From contig CANMCL010000033.1 of assembly GCA_947496345.1 (NCBI GenBank), positions 1-8,744 of the forward strand: a DNA stretch of 8,744 nt, in the 5' to 3' direction. The translations under genes were made by a program, and so were the position numbers. Positions 1 to 7,156 of this stretch are shown here, piece by piece; within the stretch, counting starts at the first letter, position 1; each line of letters starts with the position of its first letter. Below the pieces are notes generated by a model. That model was not told the DNA's origin, ran no database searches, and saw nothing but the letters and a program-made list of their open reading frames with translations. The stretch is from Actinomycetota bacterium. GTDB lineage: Bacteria; Actinomycetota; Actinomycetes; Nanopelagicales; Nanopelagicaceae.

Positions 1-1054
1 CTCCCAATATGCCGAGTAAAAGTGGCGAGCTGGCGATTGCAATACCTGCAGCGATAGAACTCTTTCCGATTGCTAAATCAGGACGGCCTTCGCTAAATGC
101 CACCATACGCAAAGTAAATAGTGGGAATTGAACTGCTATTCCAAGACCAACCATAAATAAAGTTATCAGGCACAACACCAAGTTATGTGAAGACCAGAAA
201 AGCCAGAAGGCGATAAATTGCAGGCATAACGCCATCTTCAACTGTTCATCGGCATGGAAACGCTTTAACACACGTCCGGCATACCAACGTCCTGTACCAA
301 CACCACTGCCGAAGGCAATTACCGCAAGAGTTGAAATTGCGGCGCTAGCTTCAGTGCGATTGCTTATTAAAGATGCCGACCAGAAAGATGTCGCAAACTC
401 GGCGCAAATTGAGAGAAAGAAACCGGCGAAGGAGAACCAGAATCCTTTAGACAATTTTCCGCGTTGTGGGCCGTCTTCATCTGGAATATGTGAATCGGGT
501 TCGAACTTACGCCCCTTAATGAAAAGCGCCAAAATAAATGGAATTGTAATTAGCAGGCCAAGGCGCCATTGATCACGAACAATATTTGCAGTTGTTCCGA
601 CGATGAAATTGCCAGTCACAAAACCTGCAATTGCAATTGCATTTAATTGAGCTACAGCGGTGTGAGAACGTTCAGCGAAGGCATGGGATCCAGCAGTATT
701 AACATTATTTATAACAACCGATGTGCCAAATCCAGCAATTAGCGTTGCCAATAAAGTTAGTTGCACTGGGGGAGCAAAGACGAAGAAGGCAATACCTATT
801 GAGAAGACTGTTAAACCAATCCAAGTTGTATTTGATCGACCATAACGATGTACTAATTTCGAGTTAAAACTACCCGCAATAATCGCGGCTACACCCAAGG
901 CGGTTCCGTGAAGCCCGGCAATACCTAGTGAAGTACCTTGATCCTCGCGCAATAAAGCCTGTGACGGACCAAATCCACCGGTAAAGAAGTTGACCGTGGC
1001 AACTTGCAGAGCAAGCAGCCAGAACTGCCCGTTACGCTGAAAAGTTTTTGGCAT
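1..1054 (-). CDS. MFS transporter, partial (3' end beyond window)
   Basis: The reverse strand is open from an ATG at 1054 to the left edge, giving 351 codons with no stop. The protein starts MPKTFQRNGQFWLLALQ and is very hydrophobic, with about 11 apparent membrane segments. A longer polar loop at about residues 181-203 separates an N-terminal six-helix half from the C-terminal half, as in the major facilitator superfamily. The loop after the second helix (about residues 65-74, KLVHRYGRSN) resembles the MFS motif A region. MFS proteins usually have 12 helices and about 400 residues, so roughly the last helix is missing. The start lies 7 nt after the serC stop and has no clear Shine-Dalgarno sequence, so it is probably translated by coupling in a pdxH-serC-MFS operon. 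The substrate cannot be inferred; neighbourhood alone does not justify calling it a vitamin B6 or serine carrier. The family call is firm, the function unknown. Confidence 0.85.
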   Translation of the reverse strand, partial: MPKTFQRNGQFWLLALQVATVNFFTGGFGPSQALLREDQGTSLGIAGLHGTALGVAAIIAGSFNSKLVHRYGRSNTTWIGLTVFSIGIAFFVFAPPVQLTLLATLIAGFGTSVVINNVNTAGSHAFAERSHTAVAQLNAIAIAGFVTGNFIVGTTANIVRDQWRLGLLITIPFILALFIKGRKFEPDSHIPDEDGPQRGKLSKGFWFSFAGFFLSICAEFATSFWSASLISNRTEASAAISTLAVIAFGSGVGTGRWYAGRVLKRFHADEQLKMALCLQFIAFWLFWSSHNLVLCLITLFMVGLGIAVQFPLFTLRMVAFSEGRPDLAIGKSSIAAGIAIASSPLLLGILG

Positions 1055-1061
1055 CTTTTGT

Positions 1062-2183
<1,122 letters not shown>

Positions 2184-2189
2184 CTAAGA

Positions 2190-2867
2190 CTACGGGTAGT
2201 AGCGAGTGATCTCCCACTCCGCGTTGCTGTTAGCCCGCTCATACCGCAAGCGATCGTGAAGCCGGGAATATCTGCCTTGCCAAAATTCAATACTGATTGG
2301 CGTTACGCGATAGCCGCCCCAATGTGGTGGCTTCGGGACCGATGATCCTTCGGGCCACTTTTCGGATGCGCCAACAAATCTTTGTTCCAACTCTTCGCGA
2401 GATGCAAGTGGCGCTGATTGCGCGCTCGCCCATGCACCGATCTGGCTTGCCCATGGTCTGGTCAAGAAATACTCGGTTGATTCAACTTCGCTAATTTTTG
2501 TCGCAAATCCACTGATAGAAACCTGACGTTCCATTGCAAACCAAGGAAATAGAAGTGTGACTTGTGAATTTAACTCGATCGCTTGTGCCTTGCGCGATGA
2601 ATAATTTGTAAAGAATGTAAATCCACCTTCAGATATATCTTTTAATAAAACTGTTCTGGTCGAGATATGTTCTTTATCGCCCAGCGTCGAAAGGACCATG
2701 GCATTTGGTTCGACGATAAAGGAATTTTCGGCGGCTTCCTTCAGCCAGTTAGCGAATGCGGCAAATGGGTCGGTGGGTAAATTCTCTAGCCCGACCTCGC
2801 CATAAGAGCGGCGCATGGCACGGATGGCATCTCGATCGAGTTCGCTCATAGATGTATCGAACCTCAC
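2190..2867 (-). CDS. pdxH: Pyridoxamine/pyridoxine 5'-phosphate oxidase
   Basis: A 225-residue FMN-dependent oxidase that converts pyridoxine or pyridoxamine 5'-phosphate to pyridoxal 5'-phosphate with oxygen, for synthesis or salvage of vitamin B6. It aligns along its whole length with the E. coli PdxH as I remember it: MRRSYG near the N-terminus (18-23), RTVLLK (71-76), FFTNYSSRKA (85-94), LLFPW (105-109), ERQV (113-116), SQIGAW (141-146), WGGYRV (183-188), EFWQG (194-198), the substrate-binding RLHDR (202-206), and a C-terminal RYYP matching E. coli RLAP. The longest frame begins at GTG 2867, with AGGA only 2 nt before it. An in-frame ATG at 2849 (MSELDRDAIRAMRRSYG) fits family N-termini as well, so the start is uncertain by six residues. 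It is the first gene of the apparent pdxH-serC-MFS operon and is divergent from citA. Confidence 0.95.
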   Translation of the reverse strand: MRFDTSMSELDRDAIRAMRRSYGEVGLENLPTDPFAAFANWLKEAAENSFIVEPNAMVLSTLGDKEHISTRTVLLKDISEGGFTFFTNYSSRKAQAIELNSQVTLLFPWFAMERQVSISGFATKISEVESTEYFLTRPWASQIGAWASAQSAPLASREELEQRFVGASEKWPEGSSVPKPPHWGGYRVTPISIEFWQGRYSRLHDRLRYERANSNAEWEITRYYP

Positions 2868-2900
2868 TTTCCTATCCGCGTCATCTTTAACCCAAAGTGG

Positions 2901-2929
2901 TGGTCAGCACCTCTCGAAAGGTGCAGAAT
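2901..2929 (+). promoter_or_regulatory. Candidate citA promoter, possibly giving a leaderless mRNA
   Basis: TGGTCA (2901-2906, four of six matches to TTGACA) and CAGAAT (2924-2929, four of six matches to TATAAT) are separated by 17 bp. A start of transcription about 7 nt after the -10 would fall at or next to the citA ATG (2936), giving a leaderless message, which is common in actinobacteria. The palindrome at 2904-2927 would fill the -35/-10 spacer. Both hexamers are weak, so this is only a suggestion. Confidence 0.25.
2904..2927. promoter_or_regulatory. Imperfect 24-bp palindrome in the pdxH-citA divergent spacer
   Basis: The arms GCACCT (2907-2912) and AGGTGC (2919-2924) are perfect inverted repeats around a near-symmetric centre, CTCGAA. 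The symmetry continues outward after one mismatch with TC (2904-2905) and GA (2926-2927). It sits in the only regulatory space shared by pdxH (minus) and citA (plus), just upstream of the chosen citA ATG. This is consistent with a dimeric-repressor operator, but could also be an RNA hairpin in a transcript leader. The regulator is not identifiable. Confidence 0.45.
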
Positions 2930-2935
2930 TGGAGT

Positions 2936-4051
2936 ATGTCAGATGATTTCAAACCAGGCCTGGAAGGCGTAATCGCCTTCGAATCACAAATTGCAGAACC
3001 AGATAAAGAAGGAAGTGCGCTTCGCTATCGCGGCGTTGATATCGACGACTTAGTCGGTCGCGTTACCTTCGGCAACGTTTGGGGCTTGCTCGTTGACGAT
3101 CAATTTAATCCTGGACTACCAAACGCGGCAACGTTTCCACTTCCAGTGCACTCAGGTGATGTGCGCGTAGATGTGCAATCTGCAATTGCAATGTTGGCAC
3201 CTGCTCGTGGATTTAAGCCGCTACTAGATATTTCTGATGAAGAAGCGCGCGAGAACCTGGCCCAGACATCAGTAATGGTGCTGTCTTATTTAGCGCAAGC
3301 AGCGCGCGGTATCGTCGCACCAGCAGTACCGGATTCTGAAATTGATAAAGCGCACACCGTTGTAGAAAGAATGATGATCCGTTGGCGCGGCGAACCAGAT
3401 CCACTACACGTGCGCGCAATCGATGCTTACTTTGTATCCGCCGCAGAACACGGAATGAATGCATCAACATTTACTGGTCGCGTGATCGCATCAACTGGTG
3501 CAGATGTTTGTGCGGCAATCTCTGGTGCAATTGGCGCAATGTCTGGTCCACTTCACGGTGGCGCACCATCTCGCGTTTTGCATATGATTGAAGAAGTTGA
3601 AAAGACTGGCGATGCAACTGCTTATGTAAAAGGTTTGCTAGATCGCAAAGAACGCTTGATGGGATTCGGTCACCGCGTTTATCGCGCCGAAGATCCACGT
3701 GCGCGCACACTTCGTCGCACTGCAAAAGAACTTAATGCACCGCGTTACGCCGTTGCTGAAGCTTTAGAACAAGCAGCGCTTAAAGAACTTCGCGAACGCC
3801 AACCAGATCGTGTTCTAGAAACAAATGTTGAATTCTGGGCAGCAATTATTTTGGACTTCGCACAAGTTCCTGCTCCGCTATTTACATCAATGTTTACCGC
3901 AGCCCGCACCGCTGGTTGGTCGGCACACATTCTCGAACAGAAGCGCACCGGTCGTTTGATCCGCCCATCTGCGCGCTATGTCGGTAAAGGCCCACGCAAA
4001 CCTGAAGAAGTCGACGGCTGGGATGGCTCCATCGGCATGTTGCACAGCTAG
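2936..4051 (+). CDS. citA: Citrate synthase 2 (CitA type)
   Basis: A 371-residue citrate synthase condensing acetyl-CoA and oxaloacetate to citrate at the entry of the TCA cycle. It closely resembles mycobacterial CitA as I recall it: ALRYRGVDIDDLV at 28-40, HSGDVRVDVQ at 72-81, AEHGMNASTF at 170-179, GPLHGGAP with catalytic His207, MGFGHRVYRAEDPRAR with catalytic His246, and RTAGWSAHILEQKR at 324-337. The third catalytic residue, aspartate in E. coli-type enzymes, is Glu299 in NVEFWAA; I believe this is usual for the CitA branch. The frame is open back to a GTG at 2897, but ATG 2936 gives the family N-terminus (MSDDFKPGLEGV), while the 13 extra residues look unrelated and would be coded across the palindrome. 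GGAG at 2931-2934 is too close to the ATG to be a normal ribosome binding site. The gene is divergent from pdxH and followed by about 200 bp of non-coding DNA. Confidence 0.95.
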   Translation: MSDDFKPGLEGVIAFESQIAEPDKEGSALRYRGVDIDDLVGRVTFGNVWGLLVDDQFNPGLPNAATFPLPVHSGDVRVDVQSAIAMLAPARGFKPLLDISDEEARENLAQTSVMVLSYLAQAARGIVAPAVPDSEIDKAHTVVERMMIRWRGEPDPLHVRAIDAYFVSAAEHGMNASTFTGRVIASTGADVCAAISGAIGAMSGPLHGGAPSRVLHMIEEVEKTGDATAYVKGLLDRKERLMGFGHRVYRAEDPRARTLRRTAKELNAPRYAVAEALEQAALKELRERQPDRVLETNVEFWAAIILDFAQVPAPLFTSMFTAARTAGWSAHILEQKRTGRLIRPSARYVGKGPRKPEEVDGWDGSIGMLHS

Positions 4052-4120
4052 CCCAAGCGCGATTTATCCCCCACAGGGCAATCCCGCCGGTTCATGAAAG
4101 GGTCTTTGCAACGCCTACGG

Positions 4121-4139
4121 TTTATAACAATTCTATAAA
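4121..4139 (+). promoter_or_regulatory. AT-rich inverted repeat, possible promoter/operator of the mal operon
   Basis: TTTATA (4121-4126) and TATAAA (4134-4139) form an inverted repeat with a 7-nt spacer. Each arm contains a -10-like TATAA core. TTGCAA at 4106-4111 resembles a -35 element, but it does not have normal spacing to either core (11 or 22 bp), so no clean promoter can be assembled. Since citA ends at 4051 and malE starts at 4258, the mal operon promoter should lie in this spacer and this is the best candidate. Confidence 0.3.
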
Positions 4140-4148
4140 TGAGCGTAG

Positions 4149-4176
4149 AAACCCTTATTTACTGGGGTTTTCGTTT
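4149..4176 (+). terminator. Weak hairpin with T-rich tail after citA (terminator or attenuator)
   Basis: AAACCC (4149-4154) can pair with GGGTTT (4165-4170) across a 10-nt loop, followed by the T-rich tail TCGTTT (4171-4176). It could end citA transcription. If the mal promoter is at 4121-4139, it would instead lie at the very start of the malE leader and act as an attenuator. The GGGGTT strand can alternatively pair with AACCCC at 4183-4188. The stem is short and low in GC, so confidence is low. Confidence 0.3.
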
Positions 4177-4206
4177 GATCTTAACCCCCAAATGTTATGG
4201 AATAGC

Positions 4207-4238
4207 CCCACTAGAGATCCATACCCTCGTGGGTTCTC
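4207..4238 (+). promoter_or_regulatory. Inverted repeats in the malE leader
   Basis: ACCC (4223-4226) and GGGT (4231-4234) form a stem with a TCGT loop. It can be extended by GAGA (4214-4217) with TCTC (4235-4238) across a 5-nt bulge. CCCAC (4207-4211) can pair with GTGGG (4229-4233) as a competing fold. The structure ends about 10 nt before the malE Shine-Dalgarno sequence. A role in translation control or mRNA stability is possible but not demonstrated. Confidence 0.25.
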
Positions 4239-4248
4239 ATACATATTT

Positions 4249-4253
4249 GGAGG
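4249..4253 (+). promoter_or_regulatory. Ribosome binding site of malE
   Basis: GGAGG lies 4 nt before the ATG at 4258. It fixes the malE start there rather than at the upstream in-frame ATG 4192, because the predicted signal peptide begins exactly at 4258. It is the strongest Shine-Dalgarno sequence in the window. Confidence 0.85.
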
Positions 4254-4257
4254 AAAT

Positions 4258-5502
4258 ATGAATAAAAAGCGTATTGGTGTTGTCGGCGCAATCGCCGCAG
4301 CAGCTCTCGCAGTATCAGCGCTTGCAGTTCCATCTGCATTTGCTGCAAAGAAGACAATCACAATCTGGGCTGATGAAACACGCGGACCAGCTCTTGAAAA
4401 ACTTGTTAAGGACATGGAAAAGACTGTTCCTGGATACACAGTTGCAGTTAAGTCATATGCTTCTTACGACGCACTTGGCGCTGCTTGGGACAAGGCAACT
4501 GCCGCAACCGGACCAGACATCATTCTTCGCGATGGCGCACTTGCAATTTCAGGTGCTAAGAGCGGAAAGATTCAGTCACTTGTAGTTTCTTCTTCAACTC
4601 GTGCAGCATTCTCAAAGGGTTCATTCGAAGCGCTAACAGTTAAAAGCCGCGTTTACGGTATCCCAACAGATGCAGACACAACAGGAATGATCTACAACAC
4701 TGCGATGTTCCCAACTGCTCCTAAGACAATTGGTGAAATCTACGATTACTACATCAAGAACAAGTCAACCCTTACAAACGATATCCGTTCATTTAACGGT
4801 GTTTGGGGTGCTCATCCAGTACTTACAGCACTTGGTGGCGGAGCTTGGGCTTACAAGAGTGGAAAACCAGATTTAAAGACCGTAGTCTTCAACTCATCAG
4901 CATTTAAGACAAATGCTAAGAAGTACCTAGTTGGTTCAGATGGCAAGACAAATGGCTTCTTCTCATACGATGGATGCGACACTGCATTCAAAGCTGGAAA
5001 GACACCAGTCGCACTTGTTGGTTCATGGAACATGAGCGGAATCGAAGCTACTAGCGTTAAATTTGCTTGGGGATCACTTCCTGGCACAACTGCTGGAACA
5101 TTTGGAAATCAGTGGGCAGGCTTTGCTGCTGCTTACCTAACTTCATATGCGACAGATCACGGAGTAAAGACCGGTGCAAACCAGTTGCTCAACAAGTTCT
5201 TCTCATCTGAGGCCGGACAGCTTTCATTCAACGAAGCCCAGAAGTCTCAGCGCCCACTTGCTCACATCTCAGCAGCTGCAAAGACAAAGGATAAGAACGC
5301 TCAAGGAATTGGCGCCTCATCTGCAAACGCTGTTAAGCAACTAAGCGCAGCTCTTGATGACAAGACTGGCGGAGCAGGCTGGTACGACGTAGCAGGCGAT
5401 GCTCTAAAAGATATCTTTGCAGGTAAAGATATCGATACAACCCTAGATAAGGCAGCAGTAGTTCTTTCAAAGAACTTCGCAAACGCTGCTAAGGATATGT
5501 AA
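4258..5502 (+). CDS. malE: Maltose/maltodextrin ABC transporter substrate-binding protein
   Basis: A 414-residue exported binding protein of the bacterial extracellular solute-binding family 1. The N-terminus is a Sec signal peptide: MNKKR, a hydrophobic stretch at 6-24, and a probable signal peptidase I site after PSAFA or PSAFAA (29-30). There is no cysteine in a lipobox, so it does not look like a lipoprotein. The mature part opens with KKTITIWADE (31-40), followed by YGIPTDADTTGMIYN (133-147), where MalE-type proteins bind sugar. GSWNMSGI (255-262) corresponds to the E. coli MalE NGPWAWSNI region. Specificity for maltodextrin rests mainly on the adjacent malFG and GH13 genes. The gene starts the operon and is separated from malF by a long hairpin. 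Its lysine codons strongly favour AAG (about 31 AAG to 8 AAA by hand count, against about 9 to 12 in malF), suggesting high expression. The start at 4258 is supported by the GGAGG site and the signal peptide. Confidence 0.93.
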   Translation: MNKKRIGVVGAIAAAALAVSALAVPSAFAAKKTITIWADETRGPALEKLVKDMEKTVPGYTVAVKSYASYDALGAAWDKATAATGPDIILRDGALAISGAKSGKIQSLVVSSSTRAAFSKGSFEALTVKSRVYGIPTDADTTGMIYNTAMFPTAPKTIGEIYDYYIKNKSTLTNDIRSFNGVWGAHPVLTALGGGAWAYKSGKPDLKTVVFNSSAFKTNAKKYLVGSDGKTNGFFSYDGCDTAFKAGKTPVALVGSWNMSGIEATSVKFAWGSLPGTTAGTFGNQWAGFAAAYLTSYATDHGVKTGANQLLNKFFSSEAGQLSFNEAQKSQRPLAHISAAAKTKDKNAQGIGASSANAVKQLSAALDDKTGGAGWYDVAGDALKDIFAGKDIDTTLDKAAVVLSKNFANAAKDM

Positions 5503-5524
5503 TAGAAAAATAGGCATAGAGTAA

Positions 5525-5569
5525 AAAAGGTGGGAGATGTACGAAATTCTCGTACATCTCCCACCTTTT
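5525..5569. terminator. 20-bp perfect hairpin between malE and malF
   Basis: Positions 5525-5544 and 5550-5569 are perfect reverse complements of 20 bp, with a 5-nt loop AATTC. The stem is flanked by A-rich sequence on the left (from 5523) and ends in TTTT followed by CTATTT, so it has the form of a factor-independent terminator, potentially in both directions. Because malF, malG and the GH13 gene follow without a clear new promoter, it probably acts as a partial terminator and/or as a 3' stabiliser of malE mRNA, letting the binding protein be made in excess of the permease. Confidence 0.85.
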
Positions 5570-5598
5570 CTATTTAATCGTTTTAACTAATTTATAAC

Positions 5599-5604
5599 AG
5601 GGGG
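5599..5604 (+). promoter_or_regulatory. Ribosome binding site of malF
   Basis: AGGGGG lies 4 nt before the GTG start at 5609 and supports that non-ATG start. TATAAC at 5593-5598 overlaps the same area but has no recognisable -35 at the right distance. Confidence 0.7.
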
Positions 5605-5608
5605 CAAA

Positions 5609-7156
5609 GTGTTTTATAAGCTGGTCGGATTACGCGGCCCACTAGCCCTCTTCCTAAAATATGGTTTCTTAGGCGCGGCAGATGCCGCCTTGATTTGGCT
5701 AATCTCTGCAGCCATAAATAAGAGCTCCTTCATTATCGCTGGCGTTGTTACCGCCGCACTAATTTTCTTGAATTATTCATTTATAACCAAAGGCTTTATC
5801 CCTCTGAAATTTCTCTCAGTAGGTTTAATATTTTTCGCAATCTTCGTAGTTACCCCAACTGGTTACACAATTTTAATGTCTACCTACAATTTTAAAACTG
5901 GCAACGAAATCGCTAAAGAGGCGGCGCTCAGAGAAATCATAAATAACGGAATTGTTGCGGATGCTGAAGGAACGGCCTATGACCTCTTTCTCGGTAAGAC
6001 CAGCAACGGTAAATATGCTGGTATTTTGGAAAATCAAATCACTAGGGAACTCCTATACGCAGATGAAAGTTCAGTACGACCAGTCGCCGAAACAGAAATA
6101 ACTCGCGATATATCCGGTTATATAACCGGTGCCAACGGAATCACAACGCTGACTGATGAAGAATTCGCAAATGAAGATGCAACGATCACTGCGCTCCGTT
6201 TTCCACTCGGAGATGGTTCATATGCTGCGCCACAAGGTTCTGACGTGGCGGCGCGACTGATTCAAAGCGTCGTCTATGACCCCGTCACGGATCAACTAGA
6301 AAATACCGAACTCGGAATTACCTATATCGATAATGGCAATGGAAATTTCGTTGCTAAGGATGATCCAACAACGCGCTTGGATCCGGGCTGGCGCGCTTAT
6401 TCCGGATTGGATAACTTCAAATCACTCTTCTTAGATGAAAAGCTACGGAACCCATTCATTAAAGTATTTATCTGGACAATAGCCTTTGCCTTCCTATCTG
6501 TAGGCACCACCTTTGCTGTGGGAATGGCTCTCGCTCTCGCACTGCAAGGGCCAATTAAATTCCGTAGGTTCTACCGCGGCTTTTTAATCTTGCCTTATGC
6601 AATTCCGAGTTTTATGAGCATCCTTATTTGGCGTGGATTATTCAATAAGGATTTCGGTGCAATAAATATGCTTTTGGGTTTGAACATCGACTGGTTCGAT
6701 AGCCCTTGGCTTGCCCGATTTGCAGTAATTCTTGTAAATCTCTGGTTGGGCTTCCCGTACATGTACTTAATCGGAAGCGGCGCACTGCAATCAATTCCTG
6801 CCGAACTTGAAGAAGCGGCATCAATTGATGGAGCGACTGAAAAGCAGACTTTCTACACAATTAAACTACCGCTACTTCTGCAGATTCTTGGTCCGCTTTT
6901 GATCGCTAGTTTTGCTTTCAATTTTAATAATTTTAATATTATTTATCTGTTAACTGGTGGTGGACCCACGAATGCGATCGATGGCGAAGTCGCAGGCGCA
7001 ACCGACATTTTGATTTCCTATGCCTATAAAACTGCATTTGGATCAAACTTCCAAGATTTGGGTCTATCTAGCGCGATTTCTATGGTTATGTTTGTAATTG
7101 TCGGCACTATGTCTATGTATACCTTGAAAAAGTCAAAGGTTATGGAAACACTATGA
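5609..7156 (+). CDS. malF: Maltose/maltodextrin ABC transporter permease MalF, with P2-like external domain
   Basis: A 515-residue inner-membrane permease that forms the maltodextrin channel with MalG. Apparent membrane helices are at about 14-36, 40-57, 66-90, 284-312, 322-343, 370-390, 423-446 and 485-505. Between helices 3 and 4 lies a hydrophilic stretch of about 190 residues (95-283), in the place and size range of the P2 domain of E. coli MalF (514 residues). After it the match to E. coli MalF as I recall it is strong: ILPYAIPSFMSILIWRGLFN (327-346), LGFPYMYLIG (380-389), the EAA loop EEAASIDGA (401-409) leading to IKLPLL (418-423), and IASFAFNFNNF (432-442). The EAA loop docks onto the ATPase subunit. 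The start is GTG 5609 behind AGGGGG. The stop overlaps malG by ATGA. Many actinobacterial sugar permeases of this family are nearer 300 residues, so the long form is notable. Confidence 0.94.
   Translation: MFYKLVGLRGPLALFLKYGFLGAADAALIWLISAAINKSSFIIAGVVTAALIFLNYSFITKGFIPLKFLSVGLIFFAIFVVTPTGYTILMSTYNFKTGNEIAKEAALREIINNGIVADAEGTAYDLFLGKTSNGKYAGILENQITRELLYADESSVRPVAETEITRDISGYITGANGITTLTDEEFANEDATITALRFPLGDGSYAAPQGSDVAARLIQSVVYDPVTDQLENTELGITYIDNGNGNFVAKDDPTTRLDPGWRAYSGLDNFKSLFLDEKLRNPFIKVFIWTIAFAFLSVGTTFAVGMALALALQGPIKFRRFYRGFLILPYAIPSFMSILIWRGLFNKDFGAINMLLGLNIDWFDSPWLARFAVILVNLWLGFPYMYLIGSGALQSIPAELEEAASIDGATEKQTFYTIKLPLLLQILGPLLIASFAFNFNNFNIIYLLTGGGPTNAIDGEVAGATDILISYAYKTAFGSNFQDLGLSSAISMVMFVIVGTMSMYTLKKSKVMETL

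Noticed and set aside
354..572. Plus-strand frame of 72 codons inside the MFS gene
   Set aside because: It is antisense to a continuous 351-codon membrane protein frame and has no recognisable family features or ribosome binding site.
3213..3725. Two minus-strand frames inside citA
   Set aside because: They are antisense to highly conserved citrate synthase sequence including catalytic motifs; the peptides are rich in Arg, Leu and Gln, as expected for shadow frames.
4064..4075. TTATCCCCCACA, reminiscent of a DnaA box
   Set aside because: The TTATCCACA consensus is interrupted by three extra C residues, it occurs once, and no origin-type gene is nearby.
4051..4080. GCCC...GGGC pairing right after the citA stop as a terminator
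   Set aside because: The stem is only 4 bp with a loop of over 20 nt and no T-run follows.
4094..4138. Short frame encoding a 14-residue peptide MKGSLQRLRFITIL upstream of malE, possible leader peptide
   Set aside because: There is no Shine-Dalgarno sequence before its ATG, it contains no run of regulatory codons, and it overlaps the AT-rich inverted repeat better read as a DNA signal.
4192..4257. In-frame 22-residue N-terminal extension of malE from ATG 4192
   Set aside because: It would put a polar, unrelated segment before a clean signal peptide, and the GGAGG ribosome binding site lies at 4249-4253, just before the ATG at 4258.
4155..4439. Minus-strand frame of 94 codons across the malE leader and signal peptide
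   Set aside because: It is the antisense of the alanine-rich signal peptide; it has no family resemblance and no independent expression signals.
5593..5598. TATAAC as a -10 for an internal malF promoter
   Set aside because: There is no acceptable -35 element 16-18 bp upstream, and the motif nearly abuts the malF ribosome binding site.
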